The notes under the pieces were generated by a model that did not search any database, was not told the DNA's origin, and was given only the letters and a program-made list of their open reading frames with translations. This document shows positions 54,717 to 64,000 of a stretch of DNA of 64,000 nt, piece by piece. Position 1 is the first letter of the stretch. Every line of letters begins with the position of its first letter. The stretch spans positions 1,254,501 to 1,318,500 of the forward strand of contig NC_057013.1 in assembly GCF_000002595.2 (NCBI RefSeq). Reading direction: 5' to 3'. Source of the stretch: Chlamydomonas reinhardtii. Its lineage: Eukaryota > Chlorophyta > Chlorophyceae > Chlamydomonadales > Chlamydomonadaceae. The position numbers and the translations under genes are program-made.

Positions 54717-57700
54717 TCACCGCGGCTCCAGCAGCACCCGGTCCGTGCCGCGCCGCGGGATAACGAAGGGGAACATCTGGCTCGCGCGCGCCAGCATGTC
54801 GGGCGTGTGCAGCTGCAGCCGGTACTTGCGGAGCAGCATCGCCAGCAGCAGCTTCACCTCCTTCGGTTTACCAAGGAAGGCCAGGATCAACACGCGTGCA
54901 GAATGTGATTAGGTGACGGGTTAAAGCGGTCGGAGTTAGGCCGCAAGCAAGGAACACCGCCAAATGGTGGCGCTCATCTTTTGCACGGCTATTGCGCTTA
55001 TCCCCTGGCCCCTACTCCCACCCTGTGCCCTTCCCTCACCATGTAAGCAAGGTTCTGTCCCACACAAAGGTGGTTGTCGGATCCGAAGGTGTAGTAGTAT
55101 TTCGGCTTTGTGTCCTCGCTGAGCCATCGCTCGGGCCGGAACGCGCCCTCGAAGTTGCTGCGCCAGTCCATGTGGGCCGGCACGTCCACGCTCGTGTCGC
55201 CGTCCCACAGCACCGGGTCCAGGCAGTGCATCAGCGGCACAAAGCGCCACACCATGGAACCTGCAGGCGCACGTGCACGGCAGTTGAAAGCGCGCCTATT
55301 AGTACATAAATTCTGAGGCACACACGCACTCCAAGCCACGCGGGCTTGCCTACCACACACCACCAGCCCCACATACATGAGACCACTGGCTGCTGGTGTC
55401 GGCACGACTCACCTTTTGGGATCACCAGCTCCGACGCCGGGCCGCCCCTCCCGGCTCCGACCCGCAGGTCCGCGGTCAGGCGCCGCATGTTGCCGGGCGT
55501 GGCGGGCAGCAGCCGCATCGCCTCCCGCACCACCGCATCTAGGTAGGGCGTGATGGCCGCAGAGCCCAGCACGCGCGCGGACAGCTCCGGGCCGTGCTCG
55601 GCCACCACCTGCAAGCAGCAGATAGACCCAGGTCAATAATCATGCATGCGCAAGGAGTGGGCGACGGGTCGCGGGATTGCGCGAGGCAGGTGCGCGAGGC
55701 TTCCTCGGCTCACGCTCTCAGGAGTCCAGGGTCCCACAGCACATGCAAGAGCACACGACCGTGCCCGCCAAAACCCCAATCGTGGCGGTTAGCTCAACCA
55801 ACACACTCACGCGCTCCTGCTCGGCGAAGATCTCCTCCTGCACGCGCGCACTCATGGCCACAAGCGCGAGCGTGTTGAACAGCGCAAATCTTGTTGTGTC
55901 CGCCCCCGCTACCACCGCGTGTAGCACCGACACCGCAGCCGCTCGCTCGCTTTCAAACCTGCACGCCGGGGCATCGTGTGGTAGGCAGCCGGCACGAGCT
56001 CAGGTCACGAGCATGGCGGCTGCTGCAACAGCAACCTGGGCTGTCGTCTCGCGTCTGTATTCCCTGACCATCATCCTGTTCCGACACCACTCGCTCACCC
56101 AAGAGCCATGAAGCCAGAGATGACGGCGTCACGGACTGTCACCCGGGCCGCTGCTGCTGCTGACGGCTCCGCAGCCTGCACCCCCGCCGCTGCCTCAGCA
56201 GCAGCGCTCCCTCCCACAGCCGCAGATGCGGCTGTCAGAGTGTCCACCAGCGCCGCATAGGATGAGCCCGCCGCCCGCCACTGCCGCCACAACACAATGC
56301 ATATGTGATCAAGTGCAGCTACGCCCCGCGGTTCACCACACCTTGCCTCGGTCCTCAATCCCAAGCACCAGCCCGTGCATGCCATCGCACCGTATCCCTG
56401 CCAACGCGCAACGCGCTTCCGATCCCCGAACCCCGACCCTAAAGGCGATGGCCCCCAGCGTCACGACCCACCCGCTTGGCCATGCGCTGCCGGTCCGCCG
56501 CCACCAGCGGCCCCAGCGCCGCCACCAGCTCCTCCTTGGCCGCCAGGGCCCGAGCCACACTGCTGCCCGGCAGCGCCAGCGGCAGGCCAAACAGGCCGTC
56601 CAGAAAGCACAGCAGCTGCGCGGGCAAATCAGGCATGGAGGTGTGTGACAGGGAGGAGAGGCATGACGTGGGCATCGAGTGGCAAGACAGGCCCACGCCT
56701 GCGCATGCTCCCACCTGTTCCCGGAAGGCGATGCGCTCCACGCCGGGCGGCAGTGGCACCTCCGCAATCACCTCAATTGCCAGATCCACCGACAGCAGCC
56801 GCACCTACACATACGGTACATCGAGACCGACGTGGAGTACAACGACGGTGTGTTTTTTCAGGTCCCACTTGACGCCTTTCTTTGGGCCCGCCCAAAGCCC
56901 TGGCCGCCCTACAGCACCTGGCGGAAGAGGGACGGGATGCAGCCGCCACCGCTCCGACCTCCGGCCGCCGTCCCTGCGGCCTCCCACTGCGCCAGGTGTG
57001 CCTGCATCACCGCCTGCGCCCGCGGCAGCAGCGCCTGCAGCCCCGCCGGCCCAAGAGCCGACAGGAACATACGCCGCTGCGTGGGCAGGCGGTATATAGG
57101 CCCTCTGGTCAGTCCTTTGAGCATATGCACGCACCTGCTGCAACTTGACTGGGCACCTGCTTGCGTCGCGTGCACCAGGTATCTCCTCAGCGCTTCCAGA
57201 GCCGCGTGCAATCCTAGCTATCCCCCAATTAGTCTTCACGAAACATGGCGAAGCGTACCCAAGGGCCGTGGGCGGCCTTGTCGGCCTGCACGTCGTAGGG
57301 CCGGCCCGGCGCCACCTCCATCAGGCGGCGGAAGGAGGAGAAGGGCACGTCCGGCTCCGCGCCCTGGTCGCGGTAGGGGCCGCGCAGGTCGGCGGGCTGA
57401 GTCAGCACGTACAGGGGCACGCCCATGAGGTTCAGGATGAAGGTTGGTCCGTAGCGCTGGAACCTGTGTTTGCGCGGTTTGGTGTGGGCATGCGGAGGGG
57501 TTCGGCGGCGTGGGTGGGCCGGGACTAGGGCCGGCGGTTGGAAACCAGCACCGACGAGAGTGCCCCACCTGCCGAACACGAAGCGTGTCGGGTCAGCTGC
57601 AAGCCATGCAACGTCGCCGAGCAGCGGGATAGTGAGCAGCGGGCCCAAGCGCGGGACCGACGTTGCGCGTGAATGGCGCTGCCAGGCGAGGAACAGCAAA

Positions 57701-57804
57701 ACTCCCGCTAAGCATGTAATTGTTGACAGCACTGGCGAAAGTCCAGGAATGTACATGGAGGCAAAAAGTTCGCGAAAGCCAAAGACCGCCATGTCGAGTC
57801 GCAT
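54717..57804 (-). CDS. Cytochrome P450, paralogue 3
   Basis: Ten exons in transcript order: 57569-57804, 57259-57463, 56918-57076, 56715-56804, 56472-56615, 56099-56280, 55811-55958, 55413-55608, 55040-55260, 54717-54860; about 574 residues from the first ATG (a second is four codons in). Intron positions match paralogue 1. Motifs are an N-terminal anchor, GPLLTIPLLGD, canonical helix I AGADTTR, ExxR in REAMRLLP, FRPERW and haem loop FGSDNHLCVG with Cys519. In that loop the usual Gly at the fourth position (FxxGxxxCxG) is Asp515, while both paralogues keep Gly. The exon before the haem exon has a short Gly-rich insert (GAGRGGPASE). ER haem monooxygenase expected; activity depends on whether Asp515 is tolerated. 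Confidence 0.88.
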
Positions 57805-59026
57805 ACCGCTACTGCACGAGCGGGTTGTGTTACATCAAGTTTGTGGCCAAACCCGCATTGCCACGTAAACTGTCGTGGTGTCAGGTGCTGTCTTGGACTG
57901 CCGATTCTGATGTCAGTTCGGCGATTGAAACGCCCCCCCCCCCCTTTCACGCCCGCCCACGGCACCCTTCGCCTTGTCCACATCTTCATCGCTACGCCCG
58001 CCCACGCAGGCGATGGAACATGGCAAGGGGCAGGAAAGCGTAGTCCCGATGTGTGTGGCTCCCACCCGTGCCCACATAAATGCGTAGCAAGAAGGGACAA
58101 GGCATTGGTGCGTCGTTCGCGCCCACGCAGGCGAGCCCATATTCCCACGACTGTGACGTCTATAGACGTACAGCATAAAAATTTACAGCACAGCAACGGT
58201 AATGTCTTCCTGACATGCAGCGGGCAGATATTGCAGGTCCGCACTCCGCAGTACAAGCGTCCCAGATGTCTCGGCCACAAAACTGCCACCGTGACTGCCA
58301 CGGGACCACGCCAACCTGCCCCTTACCGTGTCCCATCACAACTTGACTGCCACACCTCCAACGCGCATGGATGAATGCGCACGTACGTTTCTCCCTATTG
58401 TGTCGGCCCCATCACTGTCCATCACCAAACATTGTACACATCCCTGACACCGCAATCCCCAACTGGGCTCCGCACGCCCCATTACCCCATACCTCCTTGC
58501 GTAGGCCCAAAGGCCGAAGGCAGTTCTCGCGGTCGCGTCACTCCCATTCGCGCTCTCGTCATTTCGTCACAACTCCATGCCACGGGCGCCACCGCAACCT
58601 TGGTTCAAGCACAGTTCGCTCCTCCTGCTCGTCACATCTATGACTTCATCCATGCCTTCAATCATACGAACATATAGGGTTGGTCGCCGTCCATCCACGG
58701 GCGGGAGCGCTGTGCACGCCTCCCACCGATGGCACTTGGCAGCCATGAGCGCCATCTTGGGTAATCTCCGCATGCGTCGCCGCCCGCGAAGCTTGGACTT
58801 TCGAATCTTGTTGATTTCCCCCATTACCCCATGTACACACCGGCAACTCCATCACCATGCCCAATTGCCACGGCTGCGCTTGCAATGTGCCACCGAGTGG
58901 GGCACCAACGTCACGGTCAGCCACCAGCATCAGCACCTCCTGCTCACATCCTCCCAGTCCCAGCCTCAGCCTGGGCCCAGGGCCCTCCTTATCGCTTCCT
59001 CCGCACCCCTTGCCACTCTCAACTCT
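57805..59026. other. Intergenic, glycosyltransferase to P450 3
   Basis: 1.2 kb without a gene. TTACA at 58183-58187 is the first minus-strand TGTAA after the glycosyltransferase stop and may end its transcript after a long 3' UTR. CCCACGCAGGCGA occurs near 58000 and again near 58125. The rest should be 3' UTR and the P450 3 promoter. Confidence 0.5.
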
Positions 59027-62000
59027 TCAGCGGCGGCCCACCGACTTGACCAGCAGGGGCTCGCTGCGCGCGCTCTCGATCTCGTGTCGCAGCTTTTTGA
59101 AGGTGTCGCTCAGAGCCTTGAGGCCTCCATCCAGACCGCCCAGCCACCGGGTGGGGAACAGCGGGATGGGGGTGCTGCTGTTGAGGCCGTCGCGCCAGCC
59201 ACAACTACGGGAGGCAGGGTTCCGGGAATGGATGTTTAGTAGAGGGCGGCGTGAAGCGAGGTGAGGGCGGGGTTGCTGAGGTTGTATTCAGGAGGGAGGG
59301 CACGAAGGTTAGCGATGAGACAGTGGCGGGGAGAAAGGTCCGGTCTGAGCAAGCACACGGGCACTGCTTGCAAACACGACCACACCGTCCGCTACCGCCA
59401 CGCCCCGTGCTAGCCGGCGTACACAGCCTGCACACATCAGCCCGCATCATCACACAGCACGCGAGGGTTGGCCTGGGGCACTGGGCTGCACTCACACGTC
59501 CACGACCGTGTTGACGGAGGCAGTGGGCCACGTGTGCCGCCCCATGCACTTGACGTAGGAGGTGTCGTCTGCGTGCTCCTTGCCGATGCCCAGGCACCCC
59601 ATCTCCAGCAGCGTGAACAGGCGGGCGTGGGAGGACGGCACGGTGACCCACTCGGGCAGCGTCACGTCAATGCCCTCCTCAGCCCCCGGGCCCGAAACTA
59701 CCTTGGGCCAGAACTTGAGCCTGCGCGGAGTGGTGTGTGCCATTGTCGGTGCAGAGAGGTGTGGAGGGGCTTTGACGTCAGGTCCGATGAGGTGTGACGG
59801 GGAGAGGTGTGAAGGTGCTTTGACGTTAGGTCCGATGCTGCCCCGCCCAATCCGTACCAACTCCCGCATTAGCGCGCAACGCGCCTCCTTGCTACGCAGC
59901 CCCTGCGTCCAGCACCCCCACCAGCACTTCCCCTGCTCCCAGACCCATCCCTACCCCCCACCCCTCCATCCCCTGCCCCCCGCATCTGCTCACTGGTGCG
60001 CGAACAGCGGCTCTCCTGCCCAGCCGTACTGCACCACCACGCTGTGGTGGTAGTCGACGGGCTTGCCATGGAAGTCCGTGCCTCCCTGCGGCGAGGCCTG
60101 CGTGACCGCCAGCGAGGGCCAGGTGGGGCTCTGGCTGAACTGCTCCAGGGCGCCCGCCAGCGCGAAGCCCAGCCGGAAGCTGTCCTTGTCGCCGTACATC
60201 CAGCTACGTGCGGGGAGGGAGAAATGGGAGGGTGGCGGGTCTGGGTGGGGCTAATAAGGGCATGGCGGTGGCGAGTACGGAGCGAGAAGGAGATGTTCAA
60301 GAATGGGTGGAGTGGCGGACCATGGTGGGCCGACAGGACAGGGGCTTGATACGGTGCAGGCACCCGACGGGCACAACACGCACCTGTAGGTGACATCGTG
60401 GTGGGCGTTGATAAACCAGATCCATTCCAGTACGGCTGACAGCTTGCGGCGGTTGAAGACAAGCTGCAGAGGAGAGGCGCACGGTCAGAGCAAGGGATGG
60501 TGGGCTGTGGCGGTGCCCGAAGCCCTCCGCGGTTGAGGAACATGCAATCGGTGCACGTCAACGCGTGCCGAGGCTTCCGTACACCGAGGACCCAGATTCG
60601 CATTCGAGTTTATGCGACCGTGCGTTTCATACACTATGGGGCGAAGCGTTCTTTCTGGGCTGAGCCCCCCCCAGCGAAGCGTCCCAGGGGGGGGGGCGAA
60701 GCTCCCCAGGATTGCCCCTGTCCGTGGCTGCGTGCCTGCCTCCGCCAAAAAGTACGAACCAAGCCCGGCTATGTCCAGGAGATACCGTAAGGTAGTTTCG
60801 AAACCTTCGGCCATCGGTCTCAGACATGCAGCAACGTAGCGTGGGCAGCCCATGTTTTCCGTGAGAGGAAGAGCTACATTTTGTACTCAAATAGCAGCCA
60901 GGCTCTGGCCTATGCAGATTTGCCATGTTCTATGTAGGGCACATGGGTCAGCAACAGCTGCACAGCTGGCAACCCCTTCACTTCTGCCCACCGCCCTCGA
61001 GCCTCACACGAACCCCACACGCCCCACCTGGCCGCTCTCCATGCTCTTGAAGTTGGGGTTGCCCTCGTAAGGCGGCTGTATGCGCACAAACAAGAAGAAT
61101 GGGCGGGCATGAGCAGTGCTTGTCTAAGCACCAGAACGGGTTTCAATAAAAGGCGCAGGATTGCCACCGTACAGCCCGCCCCAACCTGAACGTGCACGTT
61201 GGGCCCCTAGCCTGTTTCTTACTGGGACGGAGAGCAAAGCCCCTAATGCGAACTCAGCCGCTGCTGGCCGCACCTCAAAGAGCCGGCCCACAATGCTCTC
61301 ACCTGGAGCCCAAAAGTTGTGTACAGCTCGTCCTTCATCTCCCAGTTGGTCCTGCGATACGTAGGCAGGCACAGGCAGGCGCACACTGGCCTCACGCCAA
61401 AGCCATTCGACATCCACACCCCAAGCCCTGGCCCCAAGCCTGCAGCATAGGGGCCACGCGCGCTGCCAGCCATTACTCCTATCAGCCATGGCGCCAGCTC
61501 CACATCATCGAGCCCTGGGCCCACAATACCAACAGCCGCTGCCAGCCCTTCTGTGAGGAACAGATAGCGCGAAGCCAAAACCCGCCGGAGGCGATGGTGT
61601 GCAAACCCAACACGTGTGCGCACGAGCAGAACCGACCCACCAGTAGTCGGGTGTGAAGAGGCTGCCGGTGGCGACGTAGGCGGGGGTTTCGAACAGCTCT
61701 TCGGGTTGCACCAGCGGCACGCTGTCCGCGTCCAGCAGCAGCACCTCGTCAAAGGAGGTGCCGCGGTACAGCGCCCAGATCCTGAGGGTACGGCATGCGC
61801 GCATGCGGCGTGGCGTAGTGGAGTGGTGAAGATGCAAGGCACTGACATAGCATGTTTGGCCTCGTTTGGCGGGGGCTACGGGGGCTGCGCCCACTAGTGG
61901 GTGGACTCGGCAGCGAGTGTGGGGGTGCTGCCATGTTTCCGCATGCGCCTCTGTCCGGTCGAGCGCCCCATCCCGCGCCTACTGGCGCAGTGTTCCGGCC

Positions 62001-62955
62001 CCAGTCCTGGCTGCTGCCGCACCCACTTCGGCATCCATCTGAACATGCGTGTGGGTCGCTGCCAGGTGGGGTAGTCCTTGTAGGAGGTGTCGGCCAGACG
62101 CAGCGGCTGCAGCGAGGCGTCCATGAGCATGCTGGCATGTGGGGGAGGGAAGGGGAGAGAAGAGGGGGTGCGGGGTTTTGAGGGGGGGCATGGGGGTCGA
62201 GAAGAACGGCCCAACAACACGTTGGGTGCCGAGGGGAGAGAGGAAGGAGGGAGGCCGGGGGTAAGGGCGTTGGCACATGCATGGATCCGACATGCACAAG
62301 ACAGCGCCACAACTGCATGGAACCAAGAATGGCGGTGGCTACGGAAGCTCTCTGGGGGCTAGGTCTGGGGGGGGGGGCCGACGATGCAACGGTCTGCCCG
62401 CACGCACCTGGCCAGGGCGTGCGGCATCTCCTGATCACCGTAGTAGAACACCTCGATGGGCATCTGGCTACGCAGCGTGTGGCGGATGTAGTGCGCATTC
62501 ACGATGATGTTGGACATTTGGTCGCGACCTAGCGTGGGCGAAACAGGGAAGAGGGACTGTCAGTGAGACCGCAGCTAGGCCACCCACACACGCCACGCCC
62601 TTGCACGCTGCGGCACGCACGCGCCCAGCTTACCCCCGCCACTGTACACGATTCCGCGAGTGGGTTTGCCCTTCCCCAGATCCGGGGCTCCATGGGCTTT
62701 CAGGTGCGCTTGAAGGCAGGCGCGGTCATGGTGGAGCAGGTCAACTTGGTTGGCCCATGGCAGAACCAAGCTCCACCCTTTGTAACTCCGTAAGCATGCG
62801 TCCTTCAGCGTCGATTTGGACTCAAACTGTTTGCGAAGCAATTGGATTCCAAGAAACGTAAGGACGATAGCGAAAATCACAGCGAGCAAACAAAGTCCGC
62901 ATCTCCGAAGTGTGCCTAGCCGAAGCGAGCTATTGCTTGACTGTCTCCGTCTCAT
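59027..62955 (-). CDS. Golgi-type glycosyltransferase, MNN1/GT71-like
   Basis: Ten exons in transcript order: 62634-62955, 62408-62528, 62027-62131, 61641-61781, 61303-61351, 61028-61075, 60384-60463, 59994-60203, 59496-59720, 59027-59204; about 492 residues. A short basic tail and one hydrophobic segment (CLLAVIFAIVLTFLGIQLL, about residues 20-40) make it a type II membrane protein. GIVYSGGG, EVFYYGD, FDEVLLLDADSVPLVQPEEL with DxD at 200-202, ATGSLFTPDYW and MYGDKDSFRLGFALAG follow the order seen in alpha-mannosyltransferases of the yeast MNN1 type (GT71). DxD binds the metal-sugar nucleotide. It probably extends glycans in the Golgi; donor sugar unknown. The last 58 residues are a charged helical tail. 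GT8-related enzymes are the main alternative. Confidence 0.78.
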
Positions 62956-63680
62956 GATAATAGACTACATGTATTACTGCTTACAGCCACCGAAATCAAA
63001 AGAGTGTCAGCATTTTGACCGATGCGTCGAGATCATGGCGCACAACAGGGGACCCCGGCCTGGACCATTTATACCCTCGCCCTCAAGCTTTCTCCACGAG
63101 CCCGACTGCTCCCTCACTCGATTTGCTTCAGGCAGAATTGTTAGACTGGTATCCCGTCCGGCTCTCCATTCCCTGTGCCTAGTGCACCATAGTACGGTAG
63201 AGCCAGGTAGAGCCCATCGCTGCCGTCGGAAGGGTGCCCCGCCCCCAAGGCGTCCCGCTGCTCTGTGTAGGCGTCCACCCCCCCTCCCGACGTCCTCCCT
63301 TGACAACCTTCGCGAGATTTCGGACGCCCAAGCTTCAAATCCACGCACGATGCAGCATCCACCCGGCACGACTACCGTAGCAGACTCAACATTCGTTCTG
63401 AACCCACACCGCACACACCGCTCACGCAAGTGCAGCGCGCACATGCCCTATGCACCAGCCTGCCGTCATTCAGTCGCCACCTGCTGTTGTGTCACGCCAA
63501 GTGTGCCCAGCCCTTACTGGCATGACACCGTTACCTGCGAGCCTGGTGCCACACCACACAGGCATACGCCGGACGGGCCATGAACTCCACCCCGCCACGC
63601 CCTGCCACGCCACCCATGCACACCCATGCTTTTAAACTGGCAGGACACACACAAGCACGAAGCGGCGCAAAGGCGCCAGG
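62956..63680. other. Intergenic, AAA ATPase to glycosyltransferase
   Basis: No gene is seen in these 725 bases. They hold the 3' UTR of the AAA gene and the promoter and 5' UTR of the glycosyltransferase, all on the minus strand. Short CCACGCCA-type repeats occur near 63590-63615. Confidence 0.5.
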
Positions 63681-64000
63681 CTAGGTGCTGCCGAACACGC
63701 TGAGCCACTCCTCGTGCCGCTTGATGTCCTCCTTGGACACGGACGGGTTGATCTTGCGCAGTGCCTCGCGGAAGTCGTCGGACGTGATGGGCTCCTGTTC
63801 ATGGGAGTTCGTAAAGGCATCCGGAGCTCAGCGAACTTGCAGCACCTATTGTACGTTTTGCAGCAGGTGCACACACACTCGACATACTGTACGTACGGCA
63901 TTCGGATAGCGCCCCTGGCCCAACCGCCTACCCACCCAGCCCAGCTCGGCAGGCTGGCACCTCGCACCTGGCCGCCCGTCATGCCCGCCTCGCGCAGCGC
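63681..64000 (-). CDS. AAA+ ATPase C-terminus, katanin/VPS4-like (partial)
   Basis: Two exons are visible, 63968->64000 and 63681-63794, giving the last 48 residues. The final stretch, ITSDDFREALRKINPSVSKED followed by RHEEWLSVFGST, closely resembles the end of katanin p60 (DFEEAIRKVQPSVS, EKHEKWLSEFGSA in plants), where the last helix packs back on the ATPase core. AAA enzymes of this clade sever microtubules or disassemble ESCRT polymers. ALREAGMTGGQ before it differs from textbook katanin, so a katanin-like, spastin or CDC48-type protein is possible. The ATPase core lies beyond the window. Confidence 0.55.

Overview
The window looks like nuclear DNA of a volvocine green alga, Chlamydomonas reinhardtii or a close relative. 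The signs are very high GC, many short GT-AG introns, long (GT)n tracts inside introns, Ala/Gln/Gly-rich low-complexity coding stretches, TGTAA polyadenylation signals, and a radial spoke protein 2 (RSP2) gene next to a profilin gene. All exon coordinates below were read by hand from splice sites, reading frame and paralogue comparison; none is backed by transcripts.

Region 1 (1-12.7 kb, + strand) is a tandem array of three paralogous BAHD-like (HXXXD) acyltransferase genes; the first is cut by the window edge. A short orphan 3' end of the same family lies between copies 1 and 2. The introns carry (GT)n tracts, a 7-bp minisatellite and a small dispersed repeat. Region 2 (13.2-16.9 kb, +) is a cytochrome P450 gene starting about 530 bp after the last acyltransferase. 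Region 3 (17.4-24.9 kb) is a divergent pair, an mTERF-domain gene (-) and an IND1/NUBPL-type Fe-S P-loop ATPase gene (+), sharing a 277-bp AT-richer promoter. Region 4 (24.9-27.5 kb) has no recognisable gene and looks transposon-derived.

Region 5 (27.5-35.9 kb) holds compact housekeeping genes: splicing factor ISY1 (-), a BCL7-like protein (+), profilin (+) and RSP2 (+). Region 6 (37.2-44.1 kb, -) is a second P450 paralogue with extra introns. Its 3.1-kb first intron contains, on the opposite strand, the remains of a LINE and a small intact orphan gene. Region 7 (44.3-53.9 kb, -) is a very large SPO22/ZIP4/TEX11-type meiotic protein gene. Region 8 (54.7-57.8 kb, -) is a third P450 paralogue. 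Region 9 (59.0-63.0 kb, -) is a type II membrane glycosyltransferase of MNN1/GT71 type. The window ends in the C-terminus of a AAA+ ATPase of katanin/VPS4 type.

The most interesting larger pattern is the combination of three BAHD-like acyltransferases and three P450s within 58 kb, as in plant specialised-metabolism gene clusters. Both families show patches of near-identical DNA that suggest recent duplication plus gene conversion. The conserved single-copy genes between them (cilium, cytoskeleton, splicing, meiosis, organelle) appear functionally unrelated to the cluster.
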